In this document: in pieces, positions 9,552 to 21,413 of the stretch
How positions within the stretch are numbered: the stretch's first letter is position 1
Layout: every line of letters starts with the position of its first letter
Assembly: GCA_011799875.1 (NCBI GenBank)
Contig: CM022301.1
Location: forward strand, 9,691,570 to 9,755,569
Direction: 5' to 3'
DNA from: Thinopyrum elongatum
Taxonomy: Eukaryota; Streptophyta; Magnoliopsida; Poales; Poaceae
Length of the DNA: 64,000 bases
Notes under the pieces: model-generated
The model's database searches: none
What the model was told of the DNA's origin: nothing
Seen by the model: the letters and a program-made list of their open reading frames with translations, nothing else
Made by a program: the position numbers and the translations under genes

Positions 9552-11632
9552 CTAGCCTAGCAGCTGGCGTCTCTTGTAGCTGACCATCATATTCCCTTGA
9601 GGCTCTGGGATTAACTTACTCCAGTCAGTCTTGGGATAAGGAGATAATAATTTGAGATCAAAGTTGTTGAGCAAGTGGCTCCATATAACTTTAACTTGCA
9701 TGTAAGCATAGGCATCCCCACTGCAAAAATGCCTTCCACCACCAAAGGATGTATAAGAAAACTTGCCGCCAACTACGTCCTCCTGCCTTACGGGACCAAA
9801 CCGATCTGGATCATATACCTCGGGGTCCTTATAAATGTAAGGCAAGTAATTGTTTTGTATTATGGGACTTGCAAGAGTATGCCCCTTGGGAATGCCATAC
9901 TCTTGGCCTTGTCTTGTCCGCACTGTGAAATGTTTAAGTGCCTTGCGAACCAACATTGTTGTTGGTGGGTTCAGCCGAAGTGCCTCTTTGATACAATTAT
10001 GAAGGGTATTCATCTCTAACAAGGCATCATATTCTATTTTGTCCTTGTATTTCATCATGATTTCCTTTTGCTCCTGGGATGCAGCCGCTAAGAACTTTGG
10101 ATGGGTGAGTAGGCAAGCTCCGGTCCAGGTACTAGCGAGGGAACTTGTGTGCTTTCCACCAAAGATCAATGCAATGATCATCCCGGTTACCTCTGTTTCC
10201 GTTGTGGAGCGGCCGTCTTTATACTTGGAATCTATCAATCTTTGTAGCACATCTTCCTCCACTGAGGGGGAGCTCTTACGTGACCTCACAGTTCCAGAAA
10301 GTAATTCGATGAGCTTAAGACGTGCTTTGTCACGCCTACGGTTTGCAGGAATTGGAATATATGGGAAGAAGACACTGATCATGTTCACTCCATTTTCGAC
10401 ATCACGAAACAGTTTATAGAAATCATCAAACATCTTCTCCCGAACCTCTTTTCCTAGTAGACATCGGCTTGATATCAACATGAGCAACTCTTCAAACTCA
10501 TGTTTTAAATCAACTACTCCTTCCAGGCCCCATTTGCCAAAGTAGCTCTACGGACAAAAGAACATTGATCAATACTAGAAATTTGCAAATCTAGCTAGCA
10601 TCCTTAAGCATAAATTCAAACTAATTCTCTACACAATATAATCTGTGAGTATGCTGAAGGAAAAAAAATAGCGCGCTATAGCAAAATAGCGCCGGCCTCA
10701 AAATACGCTATTAGCGAGGCATTGTACACTAATTTATTTAGCCAGATAATTCATAGCACGCTCTAGCGTGCTATTAACGGTGCTATAGAACACTATTTTT
10801 AATCAGTGATGCTGATAGGTTACCGAGTACTGAGTACGGACAAATATTTCAATTTTCACAACTCTTCTCAGTTGAAAATTAATAATGTTATTGTTCCATC
10901 TTATCTACAAATTCTAATGAGGTAGAAAAAGTTCCATGGTAACTTCTCTAGTAGTTATGAATTCAGAAGACAACACTAGCTAGACTAGTCTCAAGACAGG
11001 AGTTTGCAAGCTGCAATATATAAATTATGTTTGGAAGAGTAGTAAATATATAAGTAACAATTAGCCGCTTCCTCATGGTACAATATATAACCACATGATG
11101 ATGTATTAAAGCTTCTGAATGGAATGAAGGTTACAGAAGATAGCGTGCACACCTCGACCTCTTGAAGCATCGGATCAAGATGTCTCCTCAACTTGGATTG
11201 CTTTAATGCATCGAGATAAAAGCGGGACTGCTCAGTCCGAGTGGCTGCATCGACACCTTGACCTATCTCTTGTCCAAACATCGGCACAAGGAACTCAAGA
11301 AGATTGCCATGGTTAATCTCTGACTCCAATCCTTGAAAGAAATGGGATTGGACCTCCGGGCCGATCAGAAAGGTTACATTAGTTAGTCCAAAAGGACTAA
11401 CTGTGAACACACTGCCATACTTATCATGCAGGCAATTTATCTTACTTCGAAGGTCCATTGTAAGAAGCCTAGGTAAAAGTCCTAGTAAAGCAAAACCATT
11501 CACCACAGGTGGAGGTGGTTTCCCACTGGCTGGAGCAGCAGCCATCGTCCTTCCTCTTATGACCCTGAGTAGGATCACAGTGATGAAAACAAGAGCCACA
11601 GCAAACCACTTGGCGCTACTTGTCACCTCCAT
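9552..11632 (-). CDS. CYP51H-like: CYP51-family cytochrome P450, probably CYP51H (sterol/triterpene oxidation)
   Basis: Two exons, 11153-11632 and 9552-10547, are joined in phase 0 by a 605-bp GT/AG intron, giving 491 residues, the usual CYP51 length. An N-terminal membrane anchor covers residues 8-25. Also visible are an I-helix GGKHTSS (290-296), the K-helix ExxR (EALR, 348-351), a DPDRF segment and the haem loop FGGGRHFCSGD with Cys435. CYP51 proteins remove the C14 methyl of sterols at the ER. Compared with canonical plant CYP51G, the haem loop (FCSGDAYAY instead of GCLGEPFAY) and the B-C substrate region (PMFGQEIGQGVD instead of the conserved PTFG..V..DVD pattern) are changed. That points to the grass-specific CYP51H group, which includes oat Sad2 (CYP51H10, avenacin synthesis) and wheat triterpene enzymes. 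The subfamily is inferred; family membership is certain. No stop, shift or lost catalytic residue is seen. The start ATG at 11632 has a good GCATGG context. Confidence 0.95.
10661..10800. mobile_element. Small TIR element in the CYP51H intron
   Basis: About 140 bp with imperfect inverted ends, AAAAATAGCGCGCTATAGCA on the left and AAAAATAGTGTTCTATAGCA read inward from the right. Inner segments also pair (ctattagcg / tagcacgctctagcgtgcta). It lies wholly inside the coding intron and leaves the splice sites alone. I cannot identify a target duplication, so the superfamily is open. Confidence 0.55.
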
Positions 11633-11665
11633 GCTGACAATCACCAACGAGAATATTGGTTTGTA

Positions 11666-12214
11666 CTGCAAGAATTAATTAACGTGGAGATTAGTTGGAA
11701 AATGGACCCCTTAGCGGACTTGCGTATCATAAAAAGTAAACGTCCAGTCATGTATGGCGCCTCAGTAGCTCAGCCTCCGCATATACATGTCACCCAGAGG
11801 TCAAATAAATTGACTTAGACTTTATATATGAGGAAAAATGTAGCAATATACTTATGACGAAACTACATAAGAAAGAAGAAGCATAATGCACTACAGGTCT
11901 ATATATATCTTGTTTAAACAGATTAATTCCCATTTTTTTTCTGATTCCATTTCCTTGTTGGTGTGTATTGGATCAGGTTGTTGCCGAGAGGAAATACCCA
12001 ATAATTAGTTACTTATTTGGGGTAATTTCCCTCGATAAACTCTTGAGATATATAGATGACAAGGCTTTCGATGATAGACTTGAGGGAAAGACATGAACTA
12101 CGAAGAAGACGAGGCTTTAGATGATAGACTTGATAGTTCTGTTCTAGTGCTTAACAATGCCCACAATGAATACATCATTTCGGTAGTGAGGAAACAAATT
12201 AACTTCTAGCATAC
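11666..12214 (-). other. Probable 5'UTR intron of CYP51H
   Basis: On the minus strand a donor TATTCAG|GTATGC at 12214 and an acceptor TTCTTGCAG ending at 11666 bracket 549 bp. The acceptor lies 33 bp upstream of the ATG. Together with the TATA box at 12313-12320 this gives a short leader exon (about 12282-12215), a first intron and then the coding exon. This is inferred from splice-site quality and spacing only. Confidence 0.5.
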
Positions 12215-12304
12215 CTGAATACGCCTCCAGAATGAGAAGGATCACAGGACTGCAGGCGCCCAAGATTTCTTGCCAAACTCCATATGACCACACAACCCGT
12301 CAGT

Positions 12305-12322
12305 CTATCACATATATATAAC
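12305..12322 (-). promoter_or_regulatory. Candidate TATA box for CYP51H
   Basis: TGTTATATATATGTG on the minus strand, with TATATATA at 12320-12313. It lies about 100 bp upstream of the inferred leader-exon donor, so transcription would start near 12282. Confidence 0.4.
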
Positions 12323-15150
12323 AGGAGTCAGGAGTAGTTCCCGCGAAGAAGCATAAACTGCCAAGGCGATGGCCAACACGTGCAGTGCAGTGCGGCTCTT
12401 CTAAGAAACAGAGACAGGCGGTTAAGGAAACTAGAATCCAAATATGAAGTCAATGCTAGCAGTACGTACTGATAGTGAAAGTTTGAACGCTTTCAAAGAC
12501 GTATGCGTGCATCCTGGTGTGGAGACCGCAAATGCTTACCATGAAAATTTCATGGTCACATCTTGTTCTATACACGAAAGAATCTATATCTATCTATCTG
12601 TCTGTCTATCTATCTAGCGATACCAGACTCCCTAGAAATTCCCATGTTAATCAGAAATTACGAGTCGTTCATCTGTGTTGGGAATAAGCCGTGACAGAGC
12701 ACGATGTGACCGGCGTCAGTGCGCTAGGTCGGATCTGTGACGGTGCGACTGGCGTCGGTGCGCCAGGTCGGGTCCGCGGGCTGCGTCACAGCCGTGTATG
12801 TTGCGTGTGTGCGCATATGTTAGTAGCGTGGCCGTGTATGTGTGTAGCGCGTGTGTGCGTGCGTGGCGTGTGTGCGCGCATATGGGCAGTAGTGTGTGCG
12901 TGCGCGTAGTGGTAGTAGTCAGGCTGTTAGCAGCGGCCGGCTGCGTCGTGCGCGAGGCCCGAGCGGATCGCTCGCATGCAGCTAGGCATGTTCGTGCGTG
13001 CGTGCGTGGGAAAGCATGGGCGCTGCGTTGCTGCTGGGCTACAAAGCCGGCTCGGTTGTTTGTGTGACCCGGGTGTGCCAAGTTCGGGCTTGAGTAAAGA
13101 AAAGGGCGTTCGACGCCGGGCGCTAGTCGCCGGAAAAACATCTCGCGTTTTCTTGCTTGGTCTACCTCCAGTCCAGTGAGAGAGAGCTGCCCAACAATCT
13201 GGTGGGACCAAATTATTACTAGATCCAGCTACAATATCACAGGCCAAAAATTGCTCAAAAGGCCCAAGATCCTTTGTCGGTAGAAAAAATTAAAGTAAGA
13301 TAAAAAAATATCTTAACTCGATCTATTTACGACTCCACGTTTCATTTCACAGTTGTAAAAATAGAAGGGAAAAAATCTCATCACAATCTCAATCTATCTA
13401 AAGCTCCATGGCCTCTTCTCCACGGTCTGTTCCACATCATTAGTAAAGATCAACAACATGAAGCAATCTCTGTGTATTATACTCGAAGGTATCTTCTGCT
13501 TCCGAAGCAATCTTGTGGCATGGAAATCGGCTCTCTTCTCACGTAGAAAAAAGTCCATCGTCTCTCTCTTCTCCCATGAAAAAAATCCATCATCTCTCTC
13601 CAACTGAAGGTCCAACCTTGACATTGAAGCCGAGTACGTTTTGGCAACAGAGTCTAGCTCAATTACTTCGGAGCCGATAGGTGTTGCGAGGAGATGAAAA
13701 TATAATACACACATGTACATGGGGGTAGCCAAGCCCAAGGCTGCCAGGGCCATGGGCTGGGTCGTGAGGCTAGATTGCTTCGTTCACTGTAGCGATTTTA
13801 AGACTGTTTAGTGATTGGCCCGAGGCTTGCATTGGGCTTGACACAATCCTGGTTACGGCACTGCACATGTACAGAAGCTAGATAACCGGTCCGTGAAGGT
13901 TGACGAATAGTATATATAAATATAGATATGCCGCTGATATCTAGTGCAATCGGCCGGCTTTCCTATTTTCGAAACAACCGAACCAAACAAAAGGTTATTT
14001 ACTTTTTTTACAAAGAAGCTGATGTGGGGGATTATGATTGGTAACATGTGATGAAGGTACCCACTCTAGTTAAATTTTTTTTTTGGGGGGGGATTAAAAT
14101 ATTTGTAATTCTTTGTAGGTCTAGCATTATTGCTTGAAAAAGGATAACATGCAATTAACCTTCAAGCATGGTACCCTTCTCGTAATTTGTCTAGAACAAA
14201 ACAGGCAACTACTTTGTTAAAACGGCTTTGGTAGCTGAGTTTTAGTTTGGCATCATTCACCACGTGAGCCGTCGGATGTTTTTGAGTCACGAGTCATGCT
14301 TTCTCCAGTTGGTCAACGTTGTCCTGGTTTGGCGCGGCCCATGTTGTTGTTTTTTTGACTCGCGGTCATTTTCTTCTGTGTTTTTATAGGCCCATTTATA
14401 TAGTTGAGATGTCGTTAGGTGGTTTACGGTTCTGGATGTAACTTTCATTATTTCTAGTATTTATTGTATTGCTATGATTGAAGATGAATAGATCGGAATT
14501 TTCGTGAAAAGAAAAGAAAGAAAAATATGTTGCAGCCTTGCTCGCATCAAAGCATGGACAGATTCATGCGGGATTACTGAAATGGCGTGCTCTAGCTGTG
14601 CAGCCGAGGCAGGCATGTGTTATGGGCCATTTTTCTACTTTATTTTCTGTGTCCACATTAGTTTTTTCCTGGCTGAACCATGTTTTTGGCCATTTATGAA
14701 GAGATGAGATGAGTGAGCCTATCGATTCATTAGCCAAACAAAACATCCGTGTTCATCTTTTTATCATGCTGTCTTTCCCCACCTTATATCCCTTTTCTTT
14801 TTCTTATGTCAACATTTGTTTATTTTTTGTTTTCTTGTTTCTCGTCTTTCATTTTTCTAGAAAAAAATCATTTTGTTTTCTAGTTTTTTGGAAGCAATTG
14901 CCAACCTATAAATTGTAAGAGTTGTTTTATGTTTTACTACTCGCTCTTCTATTATTGTTAATTTTTGGTTCCAGTTATCGGATGTGATGACTAGTTGAGG
15001 AAGAATAGTATTTTATTTCCCATTTTCCTTATTTTGTTTGAGTTTCAGATCTGGAGGGTAGCAAGACCAAACGCACACGCTTCTTCTTGAGTTCAACACT
15101 CTTTCTCATCGGAATACATGTACCCTAGGACATTGAAGTGGCTAAATGAC
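12323..15150. other. Intergenic sequence, no gene recognised
   Basis: Apart from the GT-rich block at 12690-13060, this region shows no conserved protein. It holds a short repeated phrase (ccatcgtctctctcttctc / ccatcatctctctccaac, 13552-13602), and the 13720-13860 stretch resembles degraded repeat sequence. It would be the upstream control region of CYP51H. Confidence 0.5.
12690..13060. repeat. GTGCGT-rich alternating purine-pyrimidine block
   Basis: The plus strand is dominated by gtgtgcgtgcg-type runs (for example gcgtgtgtgcgtgcgtggcg near 12849), with smaller copies to about 13010. The open frames here are Cys/Val/Ala or His/Thr low-complexity and are not called as genes. Confidence 0.65.
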
Positions 15151-15168
15151 CACAAGCCTAAGAGCTGT

Positions 15169-15215
15169 GAATGATATGCATGAAGAACTCAACAACTTCA
15201 GCAAAACCAAGTGTC
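15169..15215 (+). pseudogene. Left half of a copia polyprotein fragment, broken by CACTA B
   Basis: The frame here translates to NDMHEELNNFSKTK, like the segment just before the reverse-transcriptase region of Ty1/copia polyproteins (..MHEELNNF..). It runs directly into the left end of CACTA B, and the matching right half starts at 57872. No copia LTR was recognised nearby, so this is an old fragment. Confidence 0.65.
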
Positions 15216-15590
15216 CACTACACCACGACACTCAAAGTAGCGTCAAATAATCTGTCGGCATAGGCCACCTAAGGCGACACATTTAGTGTCGGCAAAAACC
15301 TTTGCCGACAGAAAGGAGCTGACGCCTATAGTCCTGCCGGGAAAGGTCTTTGCCGACAGATAAATCTACGCCGACAGATAGTATGTCAGCTTTGGTGAGA
15401 CCTATGGCGACAGACATTTCTACACCGACAGACTATTCTATGGCGACAGATCATCTGAGAGTGTGCTATCCCGACAGATTGTGCGAAGTCCATTGCTACG
15501 CCGACAGTTTGTGTGTAAGTGCGCTATGCCGACAGATTGTGTGACATCCAATACTACTGCCGACAGATTTACTGCCAGGGTTCTACATTT
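15216..15590. repeat. Left subterminal repeats of CACTA B
   Basis: A dozen or so copies of gccgacaga / tctgtcggc and variants (for example tatgccgacagattgtgtg) follow the left terminus. The right counterpart is at 57620-57871. They are the expected binding sites for a CACTA accessory protein. Confidence 0.85.
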
Positions 15591-17984
15591 CACCAGAAAT
15601 GGAAATGCACCACATTGTGAATGAAATTACATTCATAATATTCAATTATGTTCAATACGTAATACATATACAGACAATTGCACTCTTCTATTCATCAAAA
15701 GATACCATTGATCAAATGCATTCATTCAACATATATAGAACATTCATTATTTTTCTTCACTCAAGTTAGCTACAACCATTAAGGATACACAAATCCGATA
15801 TACAAGAGAGGCATGTTACAAACATACTGGCCAAAGTTTCTAGGAGACCAAGTCCATGATCACTGGATTGCTATAGAATAATATGGAAGACTAACTCTTC
15901 AATCGCCAAGCCAAATCAACTTCCATATGAACAAAATGTGTCAACCCTGTTATCAACAAAAGCAGTCACGAGAACATCTTCAGCCAACTTGTGGACTTGC
16001 TACTTTCTATACTTTGTCCCTACAAAAGAACTCATATGTTTCAGAAGATGTACAATATACACACGGATCATGCAGTATTACCAAATATGATACGATGAAT
16101 TGGAACCATGCATAGTTGAACTGGCCTCGTACAGGGAAGACCACAAGAATGAACTAGGCTGGAGTCGAGTGTCATCAATCAAGCAGTAAACCAGACCCAA
16201 GCAGTAAAACAAAGTTGAACTAGAAATCATAGGTCTAAAACAGCACTGTCGCCCTTGGTTCCAAAATTACAGAATCTCTATCATGCTCCTACACAAGCAT
16301 GAACCTAGGAGCCTAGTCCAATGCAGTGGCGGCAACGAAAGCCCGGGCGGGCCTTGGCATGGCAGTTTGGTTCACAACCAACTAGAACAGAAACTATGCT
16401 AGAGTAGAGCAGCGAGAAACTGGGGAGAAACCTCACAGTCAAGAGGGGCAGGTCCACAACCTTGTTTGGGGAGTTGAGGTTAGGGTCGTCGTCTTGGGCT
16501 TGGTAGTTGTCCTCCTTATCCATGGAGCCAGTGCTTACTGCACCAAATCAAGCAGGAAAATAAATATCATATTATTCAAAAGTCAGACATACAATCAAGT
16601 GGAAAAAGAAAGAAAGAAAGAAAGAAAATCACATGAAGATTATAAGCAACAAAACAACAACTTATTTATAAAACCCTCCATTAATTTCATCTAGTTTAGT
16701 TTCAACCGAGCAACAACTTGATGATGGTTTAATATTTATTTATCCTAGACCGAATTGGTAGATTTTATGAACAATGCCTGAATATGAAAACAGCTACTAT
16801 GATCAATATTTATCGTCAATGGTGGTCCCATATACAGTATTACACTACGCATCAAGATGATATGACAGAATCAAAATCCTCAAATGAGCAACCAGCAAAG
16901 CTGCATTTAGTTTGAGGGTTTAGAACGGGCGCTTCAGAGAAGAAAGATAATATATACCCACTTGTTGATATATAAGCAACCAACCAACAAAGCTACATTC
17001 CGTTTAATGAGTTTACATTCCACTCATACTCCATTGTACACAGACAGAGACAGCTACACACAAACAAGTCCAGTCCCTAGAACCAACAAATATAAGCATC
17101 GATCGCGTGGTCTGCAAGGGTCAAAGTAAAGAGCAATTTCTACTGTACCAGATAACTGCATGGGACTATGGCTTGCATGGGACTCCATTTTCAGTTGCAA
17201 CAGCGACTAGCACATCTAGGCCAATGAGGGATCAAGTCCACAACCAAACAAGATAACCGCATTTACACACAATTCCTAGTTCCCTACCAAACAAGAACAA
17301 CATAGCCAGACCACTTGCATTAGACCATAAACTGGCCAGAATTAATGCAATGATACATAAAGGGCAGAGGGAGGAGGGTTGTCGTTTATTACCACATTGT
17401 TTGTTGTTGTTGTAGTTGATCAAAAGGGCGACTTGGTGGCTTCATGATCCAAATCCAATTCCAACCGACCATGCCTGGTGCTAGACTGGAGGGGTTCCAA
17501 CTCTACCTGCAAACCAGAAAGGAGCTCACGGTTAATTACATTATAGAAAAAAGAACAAGATTACTTAAGAGGAACTAGGTTGGAGAACCTAGGGAACTAG
17601 AACTGGCATCACATCAATAAATCAAGCAGTAAAGTAAAGCAAGCCAAACCCAGGACAGATGGTAGTGTGGTTTCACAGACAAACAGAAAAGAATAGAACC
17701 TAGGCAGGCTAGAGCAGAGCATCGACAACTTACTTGGGTACGTAAACCATTCGTTTTAAGGCAAGACTTGCAGGCATGTTCATTGGCAATATATATTTGA
17801 CAAACACATGTATCTATCTAATTCACATGTATGAATGCAAGCAGAAAACAAACCATTCATTCTAGATCACTAAATGATCGAAAATGTCTTATATTACTTC
17901 ACAGAGGTGCACATGACTCAGTCAAAAGGAATAACAACACATGATGTTAATGCTAGCTAAATGCATGGTTGCTTATATTCTACA
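15591..17984. other. CACTA B interior, no identified gene
   Basis: AT-rich sequence. One exon-like stretch lies on the minus strand: an ATG in good context at 16523 (MDKEDNYQAQDDDPNLNSP) followed by a GAG|GTTTCT donor near 16435. I do not recognise it; it may be the first exon of another captured gene. A short AAAG run sits at 16600-16626. Confidence 0.4.
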
Positions 17985-18031
17985 CTAGGTAGAAAATGCG
18001 GCTTGCCGCACCCGGCAGCGCCGCTGCCGGG
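17985..18031 (-). mobile_element. Helitron-like 3' terminus
   Basis: On the minus strand a perfect 21-bp palindrome (18011-18031) is followed by a second hairpin TGCGGCAAGCCGCA (17997-18010), then TTTTCTAC and CTAG ending at 17985, with T as the next base. A hairpin shortly before a CTRR end, inserted between A and T, is the Helitron 3' signature. The 5' TC end, which should lie at a higher coordinate, was not found. Confidence 0.5.
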
Positions 18032-20102
18032 TATAGGTCATATCCAATCCGGTAGTGCGGAATGCCGCATCTCACTTTGTCCCGTTTTAGCTAACCCGCA
18101 CATGATGGAAATGTAGGGAGGGGTAGACAAAAGAAGTTTAATTATACAATATACAATATTTGTTATAAAAGATGGAAATGTATCTGGTATTAAGATACCC
18201 ATAGTAGTAATGAACCATCAGTGCATTTGTCATAAAATGTATAGTAGCTTGAAATACAGGTTTGGTACGATATACCAAAACAGGCCTTAGTGGCAGTCCC
18301 AGATACATGTTTAACTACATTGTTTGCCAGCGAGCGCATTACAACCTGGAAGCTTCCCCTCAATGCTACTTTTGAAGCATGTATCATATTAATTTGTAAA
18401 AGGAGAAGGAAGCACATTATCTTCAGTTTATCCCAGTTCATTCTCATCAAGCTGCATGAGGTTTTGATGGTAAGCTCAATTGCCAAGTACCCGATGCCAC
18501 AATCAGTGCATTCCGGGCGAGGAGGTGATCATGTGGTGGTAGGTACCAAATCTTGTGGCAAGGCATGACGACAGACTCAAGAGGGAGAGCTTGATGAATG
18601 AATGACCAGACCTGGAGAAGGAATATTGTTTCAGATGTTAGAAGCAATGCCTCCTCCAGCATTCCAACTCCAACCAAAAAAACCATCTGGGTAAATCGTG
18701 AGCTTCTTGATAGGGCACATTCTCATGTGTACAGATCTCATGCGATGCAAATCATGAAGCAATCATGCTCAGTGATGATGCAAACTGTTTGATGTTGCTC
18801 TGAAGTCTGAATGACTTGCAAGCAGTTGGCAGCAATAGAAGTATGAAGACAATATCCTATAATTGCCACCTAGAACAAAAGAAACCAGAGATTCCAAACC
18901 AAATAAAAGGAAAGAAAATTCAACTTTGTTTATATATTTAGTTTCATATTTAGATATTGGAAATTCAAATCAACCGCCCTGTTGTATCAATTCCTATCGA
19001 AAGCACTACATTGGTGCAGTGGGTGCTCCAAAGTAAAATATATCTATCTGAATGCAGAAATCAATCGTGTAATAGAAATCAGGTGGATACAGGGTATACA
19101 CAAATTAAACCGAAGTCAGAAAACAAAACCAATCTGAATGTAAATTGAAACATAAAAAATGCCACAACTCTACTTGAGCTATTCTCCAATCTAAATCTAA
19201 ATGTAATCCGAAACATAAATAAATGCCACAACTCTGCCTGAGTCCTCGCTACTCTGTAGTGCCTAAAAACTTGGAACGGTCTAAAGGAAACACACTCTTG
19301 GTGTAAGCACATGAACGAAAATAATGATTTTGTGCCAATAAACCCCAAGCAAGATATCCAGAAACAGAACATCTTTTTGCATCTGAAAGATGTACAGAAT
19401 GAGAATAATGATTCAGTTATCTTTACCCCTTCTCAGGATCCAGTTTAGAACAGAGTCAATGTCTAGGGAGCCTTGATGCATAAATTAGAAGCAAAACAGG
19501 TGAAGGCAATAGGGGTACAGCTAGTGGAGAAAGGAACCCGAACCTTTTCCATGGCGCCTCATTATCTTCCTCTTGCCAAACCAAACTCTCCTGTTTTAGC
19601 ATAAAAATGACATACACAGGACCCCGATTAGCAAATTGGAGAGAGAGAGAGATCCACATGTAGGTCGATCTTGATCCGTCAGATTCAACACAGCTAGGGG
19701 AGGATGTTGTTGGAAGACCACAGCCGTCTCGTGTGGTGCACCGACGGTAGGCAGTGCTCTTCCTCCTCACCGACATCTAATGGAGCTAGGTGCTAGAGTT
19801 AATAACCCTAGCACGACACATGGGACGAACACGACAGAGCAGGGGGCTCGGTGGTGGAGGAGCGGCCAGCTGGGCGAAGTAGCCAACGGGGCGGCGGGCG
19901 AGTGGGCGAAGGAGAAGGTAGAGACATAGGAGCATCAACGTAGAATGTGAACGAAAAGCACCGATGCATCCAACATAGTGAATCTTGTATTTTCAGTCTC
20001 AAAGTGGGTTCTACCAACTTCGACAGTCTTCCCACGAGCACATGCAAGAAGAAGTATAAGAAACCATAGAGCATTAACACTGATCATTAAGCAGGCACAA
20101 TA
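18032..20102. other. CACTA B interior, no identified gene
   Basis: No conserved protein was recognised on either strand. Sequence near 19640-19930 is GC-richer and could be a gene-derived leader (minus strand), but no known domain is visible. Confidence 0.4.
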
Positions 20103-20477
20103 CACTAGTAGAAAACAGGGCTTTAGTGCCGGTTCGTAAGGGCCTTTAGTGCCGGTTCAGCAACCGGCACTAAAGGGTGGGGACTAAAGGCCCCCCCTTT
20201 AGTCCCGGTTCAACACGGCCCGGGACCAAAGGCCCACCACGTGGCATGAGCCGGCACCGGGGGCTGGGGGACCTTTAGTCCCGGTTGGTAACACCAACCG
20301 GGACTACAAGGATTAGGGGTTTATGAATTATGGTTTATTTTTACTTTTAATTTTGTGTTTTTCATTTGAAACATATTTTACGCTACTACATACTGTACAC
20401 TTTATGCATATATATATATATATAAATATAATTTCTCGTAGAACCGATCATATATATATCATCGAATTTCTCGTACG

Positions 20478-20478
20478 A

Positions 20479-20555
<77 letters not shown>

Positions 20556-20556
20556 C
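20478..20556. repeat. (CA)n-(TA)n compound microsatellite
   Basis: About 40 bp of CA dinucleotide followed directly by TATA runs, near the left end of element C. Confidence 0.9.
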
Positions 20557-20914
20557 AATTTGGTATATACAATTTCTCCTACAATTTGCGGATCATTACA
20601 TGGAGGCATTAGGTGTAATGATATTCTCCTTTGGGATTTATGACCTCGTCGAGCAAAAATCCCGCTATTTCCTCTTGAATTGCTCGTACGCGATCCGTTG
20701 GTAGGTGCCTGTCCCGCATCTCCGACATCTTTAAAGGAAGGGGATCAATATGAATGTATTAGTTGTGTATATATATATATATTAGATAATGATATAAAAA
20801 TTATGAATAGTGTTCTGCCAAACGTACCCAAAGTTGTCTATCATCTTTGTTCCTTTCGTACGTCATAATGCGAATGTTCTCGCAAACGTAGTATGCGCAT
20901 AAATTATTCCCCGG

Positions 20915-21413
20915 TGTCGGTGTCAAAACCGGCGGATCTCGGGTAGGGGGTCCCGAACTGTGTGTCATGGATTGATGGGTAACAGGAGACGGGGGACACG
21001 ATGTTTACCCAGGTTCGGGCCCTCTCTATGGAGGTAATACCCTACGTCCTGCTTGATTGATCTTGATGAATATGAGTATTACAAGAGTTGATTTACCATG
21101 AGATCATAATGGCTAAAACCCTAGAAGTCTAGCCTGTCTGATTATGATTGATGTCATCATGATCTAGCCTCCCTATCGACTAGCCCGGCCTCGGCTTATA
21201 TAATGTACCAGAGGCCTAGGATAACAAGAGTCCTAGTCGAATACACCGGTGGAGAGGAGTCCTTGTCTTGATCGCCAAGTCTTGTGGAATCTTCCTCGTG
21301 TATACTTCGGCTGTCCGAACTGGCCCATGAGTAAACGGCCCTCGGGGTTCTCGGCCCAATCCAACTAATCGGAAGATGATGTGGTGAGTACTCCCTAGTC
21401 CAGGACACCGTCA
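20915..21413 (+). mobile_element. Solo LTR (499 bp, probably gypsy-type)
   Basis: It starts TGTCGGTGTCAAAACCGGCG and ends GGACACCGTCA, that is TG...CA, with near-identical 5-bp flanks (CCCGG at 20910-20914 and CCCGA at 21414-21418). No primer-binding site, internal domain or partner LTR is present, so it is a solo LTR left by recombination. It splits the last protease exon of element C just before the catalytic cysteine. Its start resembles a common Triticeae LTR family; I assign the superfamily only tentatively. Confidence 0.8.

Noticed and set aside
12691..13247. Several overlapping frames (Cys/Val/Ala or His/Thr rich)
   Set aside because: Low-complexity GTGCGT repeat read in all frames; no conserved protein.
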